Below, piece by piece: positions 22,472 through 29,976 of a DNA stretch of 30,018 nucleotides. The stretch is from JBAZQS01 sp041645075 (lineage in GTDB: Bacteria; Patescibacteriota; Patescibacteriia; 2-01-FULL-39-33), in the NCBI GenBank assembly GCA_041645075.1, contig JBAZQS010000010.1:1-30018 (forward strand). The letters run 5' to 3'. Under the pieces are notes generated by a model. The model did not search any database and was not told the origin of the DNA. It saw only the letters and a list, made by a program, of their open reading frames with translations. The position numbers were made by a program, and so were the translations under genes. The first letter of the stretch is position 1; every line of letters starts with the position of its first letter.

Positions 22472-22943
22472 ATCCAGCGGCTTCACCCCGTGGAATAAAG
22501 GCTTCGCCTTAAATTTTGTTAAAACAAAATTTTATTCCACTGGGTTTACTTTATTAGAAGTAATGATCGCCATCACCATTTTAATCATCGGCATTTTAGC
22601 GGTCGCCCGAATTTTTCCACTCGCCCTTAAGGTGGCTAAATCGGCCGAGCAGACCACCATCGCCATAAATTTAGCCCAAGCCAAAATAGAGGAAATATTC
22701 TATTTGGACTATGACAATATACCAATCGGCGCCATTGAAGCCAAACATCGCTTGGCCGACGACCCGCAAAATCCGTTTTATTATTATCAAAGACAAACCG
22801 TGGCCGAATATGTGAACAGTGATTTAAATTATTCCGCCACGGAAACCGGCCTTAAAAAAATTACGGTTACCGCTTATTGGCGCAGTTCGGTTTTGGCGCT
22901 GGAAAAAAGCCGTGATTTAATAATTTTAATCAGTAAAAAATGA
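22455..22943 (+). CDS. Pseudopilin, PilV/GspI-like, with repeat-extended leader
   Basis: Mature part GFTLLEVMIAITILIIGILAVARIF with Glu at +5, followed by AINLAQAKIEEI, resembles PilV/GspI minor pilins. The frame is open upstream, but ATG 22455 (MSKSNKSSGFTP) is the likely start, overlapping the previous stop by 17 nt as at other junctions here. The leader is then 30 residues instead of 6-15, because residues 13-29 (WNKGFALNFVKTKFYST) are encoded by a 49-bp palindromic element that copies the one at 18952. A GFT tripeptide stands on both sides of the insertion. Cleavage at the second Gly (Gly30) would give a normal pilin. The C-terminal domain is unremarkable. Confidence 0.85.
   Translation: MSKSNKSSGFTPWNKGFALNFVKTKFYSTGFTLLEVMIAITILIIGILAVARIFPLALKVAKSAEQTTIAINLAQAKIEEIFYLDYDNIPIGAIEAKHRLADDPQNPFYYYQRQTVAEYVNSDLNYSATETGLKKITVTAYWRSSVLALEKSRDLIILISKK
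22491..22539. repeat. 49-bp three-hairpin palindromic element, copy B, in a pre-pilin leader
   Basis: Outer arms TGGAATA/TATTCCA (22491-22497 and 22533-22539), hairpin AAGGC-TTC-GCCTT (22498-22510) and hairpin AAATTTTG/CAAAATTT (22511-22532). Compared with copy A the first hairpin differs in sequence but keeps pairing, which suggests selection or a common mechanism acting on structure. It is read through as protein. Confidence 0.85.
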
Positions 22944-23539
22944 TCGCCCGCCGCCGCAAAATCTTTAGCCACAAAATCTTTAAGGGGAATGGCTTCACTC
23001 TATTAGAAGTCATGCTGGCCGTTTCCCTTTCCCTAATTATATTTTTCAGTGTGGCCTATACTTACGAAATCAGCCAGAACGCCTATTTTAAAACCGATGT
23101 CAAAGCGGAAATCACCCAAAACGGCCGCACTATAATTGACCGGTTAGTCAGGGAATTGCGCCAAACGCCGGATATTGTTACCAATTTGCCGATAAACAAT
23201 AACGACCCGGCAACCCTGGCTCATGAAATAATGTTTCAAGACGGGCACGACACTTCGCAAATCAAGTATATTAGATATTATCTGGACACCCCTTCTTTAA
23301 TAAAAAAACAAATTATCGCCTACTCCTTTGACGATGCTTCCACCACTTATGTTTTCTGGCAGGCCACTGATATTAATGGCAACCCACCGACCATACATAT
23401 TTTAGAAAATAAAATTATCGGCGAATATGTTCAAGATATTGAATTCTGGGGCGAAAATTTAATCAACATCAACCTTTATTTGAATAAAAATAATCAGCAA
23501 GAAATTATTTACACCGCGGTCTATGGACGCAATTCATAA
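22940..23539 (+). CDS. Pseudopilin, PilW/GspJ-like
   Basis: A basic leader (MIARRRKIFSHKIFKGN, ending at Gly18) precedes FTLLEVMLAVSLSLIIFFSVAYTYE with Glu at +5. The following ITQNGRTIIDRLVRELRQ segment is typical of PilW/GspJ minor pilins, and a predicted beta-rich domain of about 130 residues completes the 199-residue protein. Start and previous stop overlap as ATGA. The next gene overlaps this stop by 17 nt, so the four pilin-like proteins are likely made by coupled translation. Confidence 0.88.
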   Translation: MIARRRKIFSHKIFKGNGFTLLEVMLAVSLSLIIFFSVAYTYEISQNAYFKTDVKAEITQNGRTIIDRLVRELRQTPDIVTNLPINNNDPATLAHEIMFQDGHDTSQIKYIRYYLDTPSLIKKQIIAYSFDDASTTYVFWQATDINGNPPTIHILENKIIGEYVQDIEFWGENLININLYLNKNNQQEIIYTAVYGRNS

Positions 23540-24743
23540 AAACAAACAACGCGGCTTTGTTCTGATCGCCTCCGTCCTGGTGGTTTCTTTGCTCGTGCTT
23601 TTGGCCGTATATGTCACCAATTTTACCATCACCGAATTAAAAATATCCTCCAGCCAAGCGACCGCTCTGCAAACCTATTATCTGGCCGAGAGCGGGGTGG
23701 CCGAAGCGATTTGGCGCCTCAAGAACGACCCAGATTGGAAAAATAATTTTGAAACCAACGCGACTTGGTCTTTCACTTATACTAAAAATCCGGCGCTTTA
23801 CCCTAATGGCTCTTATCAAATCCAAATTCAGAATACGGGCTTGGCCCGAGGCGAAATCACGGCCACGGGATTTTTGAACTTAGGCGGCACGAGCGCCAAA
23901 CGCGTGATTAAAACCATGGTTTATAAGGCGCTGGGCGACGGCCCAATTGGCGATAATGCCCAATTTGCCGACGGCAATATTGATATCTCTGGTTCGGTTT
24001 TACATATTTACAATGGCGGCGTCCACGCCAATGGCAATATAATTGTAAATTATAATAGTACTCTTAATGCTATTGGCAATGATGTAAAAGCCACGGGTAA
24101 TATCAATATACTTTGGAATTCAACCATTAACGCTCAGTCGCAACAACAGGGCGTAGCGCCCATGGCCATGCCCGCTATTTCCTTTGACACGGCCGGCGAC
24201 CCGAATTCTTATCGCGCCCGCGCCGATGTAATTTATAGTGAAAGTGCCTTTGAAAATTTAATGTGGAATAATCAAAATTTAACCCTAAACGGTCCCATCA
24301 CTTATGTGGACGGCGATATTGAAATCAAGGGCAACCAAAACCTGACCATTAAAGGCGTGCTGGCGGCCAGCGGCACCATAGAAGTTGGCAAATATACGTT
24401 TCTTTGCTGTTGGAGCACCCGTTGCGGCACCTCAAATGTCACTATTGAAAAGGTGTCGGAGACGGAACCGGCCGGTTTATTTGCGAAAAGTAAGCTTTAT
24501 TTTGAGCTGTGTCTGAATAGCTTCAACGCCAACGGCCTGATTTATGCCAATGACCAAATTAATCTGTTAAGTTTACCCAACGCTTTTAATGTTACGGGCG
24601 CGGTGATTTCCCGCAAATTAACCCTAACCAGCTTGTGGCGGGGAGCCAGTATCACGCGAGAGCCAAATGTGGTCATTTATTCTTTGGGCGACCCGACCTT
24701 CGCGCCGGTCGTCACGGTGGAGCATTGGGAAGAGGAATACTAG
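23523..24743 (+). CDS. PilX/GspK-like large pseudopilin with repeat domain
   Basis: Leader MDAIHKNKQRG, then FVLIASVLVVSLLVLLAVYV. Position +5 is Ala instead of Glu, the hallmark of GspK/PilX-type tip proteins. The ATALQTYYLAESGVAEAIWRL block is typical of PilX N-terminal domains. After about residue 140 come turns of a regular Gly/Asn-rich pattern (NIDISGSVLHIYNGG, GNIIVNYNSTLN, GNINILWNSTIN) that suggests a beta-helix or bactofilin-like solenoid. CCWSTRC (near residue 294) and a later single Cys may form disulfides. At 406 residues it is the largest pilin-like protein here and could sit at the pilus tip as an adhesive cap; that is inference. Confidence 0.85.
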   Translation: MDAIHKNKQRGFVLIASVLVVSLLVLLAVYVTNFTITELKISSSQATALQTYYLAESGVAEAIWRLKNDPDWKNNFETNATWSFTYTKNPALYPNGSYQIQIQNTGLARGEITATGFLNLGGTSAKRVIKTMVYKALGDGPIGDNAQFADGNIDISGSVLHIYNGGVHANGNIIVNYNSTLNAIGNDVKATGNINILWNSTINAQSQQQGVAPMAMPAISFDTAGDPNSYRARADVIYSESAFENLMWNNQNLTLNGPITYVDGDIEIKGNQNLTIKGVLAASGTIEVGKYTFLCCWSTRCGTSNVTIEKVSETEPAGLFAKSKLYFELCLNSFNANGLIYANDQINLLSLPNAFNVTGAVISRKLTLTSLWRGASITREPNVVIYSLGDPTFAPVVTVEHWEEEY

Positions 24744-24753
24744 AAGCACAAAA

Positions 24754-24867
24754 ACATGGAAACACAAAAACAAAAAAACAAGAAAGCACGGGAGCAGAAA
24801 TCATTTAATTGAATCTGAATTTATGTTTTTATGTTTTTGTGCTTTTTTGTTTTTGTGTTTTCGTGTT
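24754..24867. repeat. Long imperfect inverted repeat upstream of pilM
   Basis: The left arm 24754-24786 and right arm 24835-24867 are complementary over 33 positions with about five mismatches, with a 48-nt loop. The arms are made of ACACAAAAACA/TGTTTTTGTGT words. The T-rich right arm could end transcription of the pseudopilin genes. Its last base is the first base of the pilM -10 box. Confidence 0.7.
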
Positions 24868-24872
24868 ATAAT
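24864..24872 (+). promoter_or_regulatory. Extended -10 promoter of pilM, nearly leaderless
   Basis: TGT-TATAAT ends 9 nt before ATG 24882, so transcription should begin within a few bases of the start codon. Confidence 0.65.
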
Positions 24873-24881
24873 ACACCCACT

Positions 24882-25943
24882 ATGTCCCTATTTAACACTT
24901 CGGAAATCGCCTTTGGCTTGGATATTTCTGACCGCAATTTAAGATTGGTTCAGCTTAGGAAAAAGGGCCGGAAAAATATCATCCAATTATATAATGAAAT
25001 CAAGCTCCCCCCCGACTGCATCAGGGGAGGCGAGGTTAATGACCCAAAATTATTTTTAAATTCCCTAAACAAACTCATTAAAACCAAACAGGGCCGAGGG
25101 AAATTAAGCGATGAAGTGATTAGCGTCTTGCCCGAAGACAAGACCTTCTTAAAAATAATTGAGATTCCCTTGGTCGGCAAAAATCAAATTGAAAATCAAA
25201 TCAGAGAAATACTGCCCCAGCATATTCCCCTGGCCATTGACGATATATATTTTGATTGGCAGATAATTAGCGCCAAAGAAAATTTTCAGACGGTTTTAGT
25301 GGGCGCCTCGCCTAAAAAAATCGTTGATTCATATGTGGCCGTATTAAGCGAGGCAAACCTGACGCCCATCGCTTTAGAAATTGAAGCCGCGGCCATTGCC
25401 CGCATCTTGCTTGACCAAACGCGCGAACAAAAAACGCAAATCATTATTGACTTTGGCGCCAACCGGACCGGCTTATTTCTTTATGATGAGGGCACCATTA
25501 AATTCACGGTGAGCTTGCCCTTATCGGGCGACGGCATTACTAAAATTATCGCCGAGACCCTGGGCCTGGAGGCGGAGAAAGCCGAGAGAGCGAAAATCAT
25601 CTGCGGCTTTGATAAAAACAAGTGCCACGGCGCTCTTTTAGAAATTATGTCGGATTCAATCGGCGCTTTAATTAATCACATAAACCAAGCCATTGATTTT
25701 TATGAAAATAATTTTTCTTCAGTGAGAAAAATAGAAAAAATCGTCTTGGGCGGCGGCGGTGCCAATTTTTCAAATATCATCCAGGTCCTACAGGAAAAAT
25801 TGAATATCCCGGTTGGTATCAGCGACCCTTGGCAAAATGTCGTTGATCCGCAAATTCCTTACTTTAACCAGCAAAAAGCGCAGTCATTCATCACGGTCAT
25901 GGGTCTGGCTCTGCGCGGACTTGATTCTAAATCGTTTTTATGA
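24882..25943 (+). CDS. pilM: Type IV pilus assembly protein PilM
   Basis: PilM is an actin-like cytoplasmic protein that binds the PilN N-terminus and ties the motor to the alignment complex. The frame extends upstream into the inverted repeat, but MSLFNTSEIAFGLDISDRNLRLVQL from ATG 24882 is the conserved start, giving 353 residues. ATP-binding actin-fold motifs are visible: FGLDISDRNL, IIIDFGANRTGLFLYDEG and IVLGGGGANFSNI. The stop overlaps the pilN start (ATGA). The promoter is only 9 nt away. Confidence 0.93.
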   Translation: MSLFNTSEIAFGLDISDRNLRLVQLRKKGRKNIIQLYNEIKLPPDCIRGGEVNDPKLFLNSLNKLIKTKQGRGKLSDEVISVLPEDKTFLKIIEIPLVGKNQIENQIREILPQHIPLAIDDIYFDWQIISAKENFQTVLVGASPKKIVDSYVAVLSEANLTPIALEIEAAAIARILLDQTREQKTQIIIDFGANRTGLFLYDEGTIKFTVSLPLSGDGITKIIAETLGLEAEKAERAKIICGFDKNKCHGALLEIMSDSIGALINHINQAIDFYENNFSSVRKIEKIVLGGGGANFSNIIQVLQEKLNIPVGISDPWQNVVDPQIPYFNQQKAQSFITVMGLALRGLDSKSFL

Positions 25944-26482
25944 TGATTACCATAAACCTGCTTTCTCCCCAACAGAAAGAGGAAACTAAAACCAAAAGGA
26001 TATATAGCGCCATTAAAGAATCAGCCATGCTGATTTTGCTTTTTACTTCTATCATTGCCATTCTCTTGGTTATTTCTAAATATGTGCTTGATGAGCAATT
26101 GGCCAATCTCATCCTAAAAAACGCCGTCCAGATACAGGCCAGCCAGACAAAGAATAATCAAATCATCGCGGTCAACAAAAAATTAAATACCATTGCCAAT
26201 ATTCAAAAAAATTTTATCAAGTGGTCGGGATTTTTTATTAAACTTTCACAAATGACGCCGGAAAATATCCAATATGGCCTGGCCAAAGTGTATTATCAAA
26301 ATGCCGCCCTGGAATTGGAGGGCACAGCCAAAACCAGATCAGATCTGTTGAAACTTAAAAAACAATTAGAGAAATCTGGCTTGTTTGATAATGTGGATTT
26401 GCCTTTGGGCGACTTATTAGCCAAAGAAAACAATATTTTCCATATTAAAGCAAAAATAAACCTAAATGAATTATCAAAATAA
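25940..26482 (+). CDS. pilN: Type IV pilus inner-membrane protein PilN
   Basis: The N-terminus MMITINLLSPQQKEE contains the INLL motif by which PilN inserts into PilM. A single membrane helix follows (about residues 28-50, AMLILLFTSIIAILLVISKYVL), then a coiled-coil region and a ferredoxin-like periplasmic domain. The 180-residue length is normal. Either of the two adjacent ATGs may be used. The next gene overlaps its 3' end by 17 nt. Confidence 0.92.
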   Translation: MMITINLLSPQQKEETKTKRIYSAIKESAMLILLFTSIIAILLVISKYVLDEQLANLILKNAVQIQASQTKNNQIIAVNKKLNTIANIQKNFIKWSGFFIKLSQMTPENIQYGLAKVYYQNAALELEGTAKTRSDLLKLKKQLEKSGLFDNVDLPLGDLLAKENNIFHIKAKINLNELSK

Positions 26483-27041
26483 AAAAAGATTTTTTATTAA
26501 CGCGGGCTTGATTATCATCCCTTTCGTCTTGATAATCTTGTTTATTATTTATCCGACTATACGGGAAATTATGGCCATGAATACAGAAATAATTCAGGAA
26601 AGAAAAGAATTGGAAGAAAAATTAGCGCGCGGCCTGAATATAAATAAAATCAACGACGCCCTTCAAGAAATAGAGGGGGTGATTAAAAAATTGGATGGGA
26701 TTTTCATCAAGCAAAACCAGGAATTGGAATTCATAACCCAATTGGAAAATATCGCCGCCGCCCGTGGCGTTTCCTTAAATATCAACTCTGATTTTAACGG
26801 CCAAAAAATTGCCGAGCGCATTCAACAAATTTCTCTGCAGGTAAACGTTTCGGGTGATTATATGAATATTTTAAAATTTTTACAGGAGGTTGAATCGTTG
26901 CCCAACTACTATAATATTAATCTAATCGTGGCTTCAACAAAGCAGCCAGTCGCCAACGGTCCAATGTTTATGCAATTAATCGGCCAAATCTATTTGCAAG
27001 AAAACGCTAACCTGCCTGCCGGTAAGCAGGTCCCAAAATAA
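26466..27041 (+). CDS. pilO: Type IV pilus inner-membrane protein PilO
   Basis: A single membrane helix at residues 10-30 (FINAGLIIIPFVLIILFIIYP) is followed by a coiled coil (about 40-80, rich in Glu, Lys and Leu) and a ferredoxin-like fold: ELEFITQLENIAAARGVSLNIN and DYMNILKFLQEVESLPNYY, the PilO pattern. It pairs with PilN. The last residues, NLPAGKQVPK, come from a short palindromic repeat at 27010-27031, so the C-terminal tail has been added or altered by the repeat. Confidence 0.9.
   Translation: MNYQNKKRFFINAGLIIIPFVLIILFIIYPTIREIMAMNTEIIQERKELEEKLARGLNINKINDALQEIEGVIKKLDGIFIKQNQELEFITQLENIAAARGVSLNINSDFNGQKIAERIQQISLQVNVSGDYMNILKFLQEVESLPNYYNINLIVASTKQPVANGPMFMQLIGQIYLQENANLPAGKQVPK
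27010..27031. repeat. Short palindromic repeat at the 3' end of pilO
   Basis: ACCTGC...GCAGGT arms around CTGCCGGTAA. It encodes LPAGKQV, just before the stop codon. Confidence 0.6.
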
Positions 27042-27049
27042 AAAAAGTG

Positions 27050-27361
27050 ATGAAAAAAATCAACTTTAAAAAAATAAAATTCAATTTCAGCTATCTGCTT
27101 CGTTATCTGTACCCGATAACAATCGCGGTGATTGTTATTATTATATTGGTCTTGATTTTCTTTTTGTATAATAATGTTTATAAAACATTGGCCTACGCGG
27201 AGATGGTTACGGCCTTAAAGCAAAAAGTGCCGCCGGAAAATTTAGAAAAAAAGCAATTTGAAGAAATTTTGGCAAAAATCCAAGAAAAAATAAAAAAACC
27301 GGCCGTACTGATAGATAATATCAAAAATCCTTTTTTGCCGCCACCAAGCGCCAAACAATAA
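27050..27361 (+). CDS. Small bitopic protein at the PilP position (PilP-like)
   Basis: A basic N-terminus, one membrane helix (about residues 21-43, ITIAVIVIIILVLIFFLY) and a helical charged region lead to a tail ending NIKNPFLPPPSAKQ. The NPF-P motif recalls the DPF/NPF-proline signature of PilP, which joins the PilNO complex and contacts the secretin. It lacks the beta-domain of PilP, in keeping with there being no secretin gene in the window. The frame can start at GTG 27047, but ATG 27050 is adjacent and preferred. It is last in the cluster, before a strong terminator. The PilP link is inference from position and the short motif. Confidence 0.65.
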   Translation: MKKINFKKIKFNFSYLLRYLYPITIAVIVIIILVLIFFLYNNVYKTLAYAEMVTALKQKVPPENLEKKQFEEILAKIQEKIKKPAVLIDNIKNPFLPPPSAKQ

Positions 27362-27378
27362 ATAAGGCCATAATTAAA

Positions 27379-27419
27379 AACGAGGCATTTCCGTTTTGAC
27401 GAATGCCTCGTTATTTTTT
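27379..27419. terminator. Bidirectional terminator between the pil cluster and rfbA
   Basis: Perfect 11-bp stem AACGAGGCATT/AATGCCTCGTT with a 12-nt loop, followed by ATTTTTT on the plus strand and by T-rich sequence on the minus strand. Confidence 0.85.
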
Positions 27420-27430
27420 AATGATTTCAA

Positions 27431-28300
27431 TTAACAGCCAATTAAAAACCGGCCATAATCATTATTATACTCTCCGGCCAGGGCAAGGAGCCTCTCCCGG
27501 CTGATGTAGCCCATCCGATAGGCCACTTCTTCGGGACTGCCCACCAAAAGGCCCTTGCGTCTTTGCATGGCGGCGATAAACTGCGATGTTTCAAGCAGTG
27601 CTTCGGGCGTGCCGGCATCAAACCAATCATATCCGCGCCCCAAAAGAATAACCTTTAAAATTCCGCGACGCAAATACTCATTGTTGAGGTCGGTGATTTC
27701 AATCTCGCCCCTTAGCGATGGCTTGATGTTCTTGGCTATGCCAACAACCTGAGGGTCATAAAAATAAAGGCCGGGTACGGCATAATTTGACCTGGGATGC
27801 CGCGGTTTCTCCTTAATGGAAATAACCCTACGGCTTTCATCAAATTCCACCACCCCGTATCTTTCCGGGTCGTGGACATAATAGCCGAAAATCGTGGCTC
27901 CCGCCTCTTGACCAGCGGCCTCCGTCAAATGCTTTGGCAAATCATGGCCGTAAAAAATATTATCGCCCAAAATCAGGCAAACCGAATTTTGGCCGATAAA
28001 TTCTTCACCGACAATAAAAGCATCAGCCAGTCCCCTGGGCTGGCATTGGGTCGCGTAAGAAATTTCCAAACCAAGCTCTTTGCCATTACCAAAAAGCATT
28101 TCAAATTGGCCGATGGCCTCGGGCGTGGAAATAATCAAAACCCTGCGAATGCCGGCAAGCATTAATGTAGACAAGGGATAAAAAATCATGGGCTTGTCAT
28201 ACACGGGCAAAAGCTGTTTACTCACCACCAGGGTACTTGGAAAAAGCCGCGTTGCCCGGCCACCCGCCAGAATAATGCCAACTCTTCCAGTTTTCGTCAT
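27431..28300 (-). CDS. rfbA: Glucose-1-phosphate thymidylyltransferase RfbA/RmlA
   Basis: RmlA makes dTDP-glucose from glucose-1-phosphate and dTTP, the first step towards dTDP-rhamnose and related sugars of surface glycans. The 289-residue protein has the nucleotide-binding N-terminus GIILAGGRATRLFPST (Ala replaces Gly in the usual GGxGTRL), VSKQLLPVYDKPMIFYPLSTLMLAGI, LILGDNIFYGHDL, and the late GRGYDWFDAGTPEALLETSQF block. It stands alone; rfbB, C and D are not in view. It has its own TTGACT promoter and an AAGGAGG ribosome-binding site 10 nt from the ATG, unlike the housekeeping genes here. Confidence 0.94.
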   Translation of the reverse strand: MTKTGRVGIILAGGRATRLFPSTLVVSKQLLPVYDKPMIFYPLSTLMLAGIRRVLIISTPEAIGQFEMLFGNGKELGLEISYATQCQPRGLADAFIVGEEFIGQNSVCLILGDNIFYGHDLPKHLTEAAGQEAGATIFGYYVHDPERYGVVEFDESRRVISIKEKPRHPRSNYAVPGLYFYDPQVVGIAKNIKPSLRGEIEITDLNNEYLRRGILKVILLGRGYDWFDAGTPEALLETSQFIAAMQRRKGLLVGSPEEVAYRMGYISRERLLALAGEYNNDYGRFLIGC

Positions 28301-28338
28301 CCTTCACATACCTCCTTATTTTTCAAATGTGCGTTTCT

Positions 28339-28367
28339 ATTTTATCAATTTATTTAAAAAAAGTCAA
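28339..28367 (-). promoter_or_regulatory. Promoter of rfbA
   Basis: Minus strand TTGACT (28367-28362), 17-bp spacer, TAAAAT (28344-28339). AAGGAGG lies at 28317-28311. Confidence 0.7.
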
Positions 28368-28369
28368 AA

Positions 28370-29611
28370 CTATACCTTTATCTTTATCGGCGACATTTTT
28401 CTTAATTTTGCCACAATCGGCGGCAATTCTTTTATAAAAACGTCAACATCGCTCTTTTTATTAAATCGGCCCAGGGTTACCCTCAAACTGCCGTGAGCCA
28501 ATTCCGGCTTAATGCCCATAGCCAACAAAACATGAGACGGCTCCAGCGAGCCGGAAGAACAGGCCGAGCCCGTGGAAACCGCAATGCCCTTTTCCGAAAG
28601 CATCAAAAGAGCACTCTCGCCCTCCACACCTTCAATAATGAAACTGGCATTATTCGGCGCTCTCTTTCGCGTATCGCCATTAACGGCAAGGTGGGGAATC
28701 CTCATTATCATTTTAACTAAATAATCCCTTAACTCTCTGATTTTTTTATTTTCTTTTTCCCGCGCCTTCTGGTCACTTAACAATTCCACGGCCTGGCCCA
28801 AGCCCACAATCCCAGCCACATTATAAGTGCCCGGGCGGATATTATTTTGCTGATGGCCGCCGAAAATTATCGGCAAAAATGGCGTACCGTTTTTTATATA
28901 AATAGCGCCCACGCCCTTGGGTCCGTAAATTTTATGGCCTGACAATGACAATAAATCAACGGCTAACTTCTGGACATCGCAAGGATAATAAGCCAGCGCC
29001 TGAGTGGCATCGGTATGAAAATAAATTTTTTGCAAATCGTCTTTTCCTCTCAAAGAATCGCGGCCTGATTTTCTTTTTTTATTAATCTCCGATATTAACT
29101 TGCCTATTTCGGCAATCGGCTGAATCGTGCCGACTTCGTTATTAACATACATTATGGAAATCAAAACCGTATTATTTTTAATCGCGTCTTGCAGGGCTTC
29201 AATTTCCACCAAGCCCCGACTGTTAACGGGCAAATAAGTCACCTCCACCCCTTCTTTTTCCATTTCTTTGCCCGCGGCCAAAACTGCGTCATGCTCAATT
29301 TGAGAGATAATGATATGCCATTTTTTACCTGGATAGCGCCTCTGGAGAGCTCTGATTGGGCCAAAAATGGCCATATTATCGCTTTCGGTCGCGCCCGAAG
29401 TAAAATAAACCTCTTCTTTGTCGCCGTTTAAAAATTTGGCTAATTTGGCTTGCGCCCGGTCCACGGCCACGCGGTTATCCAGACCGGCGTAATGAAGAGA
29501 AGAGGCGTTACCAAAATTTTCTTTCAAATACGGCAACATCTCTTTTAAGACACGGGGGTCAATCGGGGTCGTCGCCGAATTATCTAAATAAATCGATTTT
29601 TTAACTGGCAT
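28370..29611 (-). CDS. Cysteine desulfurase, NifS/IscS family
   Basis: This PLP enzyme takes sulfur from cysteine for Fe-S cluster assembly or tRNA thiolation. The 413-residue protein has YLDNSATTPIDPRV at the start, FTSGATESDNMAI, HTDATQALAY, the PLP lysine Lys227 in LSGHKIYGPKG, the RPGTYNVAGIVG block and the catalytic Cys341 in STGSACSSGS. The cysteine loop is of the long IscS/NifS type, not the SufS type. It is 46 bp downstream of a NifU-domain gene on the same strand, so the two likely work together. No Shine-Dalgarno is visible. Confidence 0.96.
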   Translation of the reverse strand: MPVKKSIYLDNSATTPIDPRVLKEMLPYLKENFGNASSLHYAGLDNRVAVDRAQAKLAKFLNGDKEEVYFTSGATESDNMAIFGPIRALQRRYPGKKWHIIISQIEHDAVLAAGKEMEKEGVEVTYLPVNSRGLVEIEALQDAIKNNTVLISIMYVNNEVGTIQPIAEIGKLISEINKKRKSGRDSLRGKDDLQKIYFHTDATQALAYYPCDVQKLAVDLLSLSGHKIYGPKGVGAIYIKNGTPFLPIIFGGHQQNNIRPGTYNVAGIVGLGQAVELLSDQKAREKENKKIRELRDYLVKMIMRIPHLAVNGDTRKRAPNNASFIIEGVEGESALLMLSEKGIAVSTGSACSSGSLEPSHVLLAMGIKPELAHGSLRVTLGRFNKKSDVDVFIKELPPIVAKLRKMSPIKIKV

Positions 29612-29657
29612 ATTTTTTATAAATAAAAATTATAAAATGGCGTGACTTAAAAATTTT

Positions 29658-29882
29658 CTAAACCGCTTCCACTTTTTTAACCTCCGGAATTTCTTCCATA
29701 ATCATTTTCCCAATTCCGTCCTTAAGCGTGATGGGCGACATGGGACAGCCGACGCAGCCGCCCATAAGCTTAACTTTTAGCAACCCGCTCTCGGGCTCAA
29801 AGCCCGCGAATTCCACATCGCCCCCGTCCATCTGCAGGTAGGGCCTGATTTTTTCCAAAACATTTTTTATTTTATCTTCCAT
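29658..29882 (-). CDS. NifU C-terminal domain protein (Fe-S scaffold/carrier)
   Basis: A 74-residue protein consisting only of the NifU C-terminal domain. The signature QMDGGDVEFAGF, the cluster-binding Cys43 and Cys46 in GGCVGCPMSPITLKDGI, and the final helix match Nfu-type carriers. It would pass clusters built with sulfur from the neighbouring cysteine desulfurase. No IscU-type scaffold or ferredoxin is seen beside it, so this two-gene unit is minimal. Confidence 0.93.
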   Translation of the reverse strand: MEDKIKNVLEKIRPYLQMDGGDVEFAGFEPESGLLKVKLMGGCVGCPMSPITLKDGIGKMIMEEIPEVKKVEAV

Positions 29883-29976
29883 ATAATTTAATTATTATTA
29901 AACAGCCAAAGAGATGGTTGCAAAATTACTTTTAAGCGAAATTTAGAACTTTTTGTCCAAGACGAGGAAAGCCAGC

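Noticed and set aside
24831..24881. Upstream start for pilM
   Set aside because: The extra residues come from the T-rich inverted-repeat arm and lie upstream of and across the TATAAT box; the conserved PilM start is ATG 24882.
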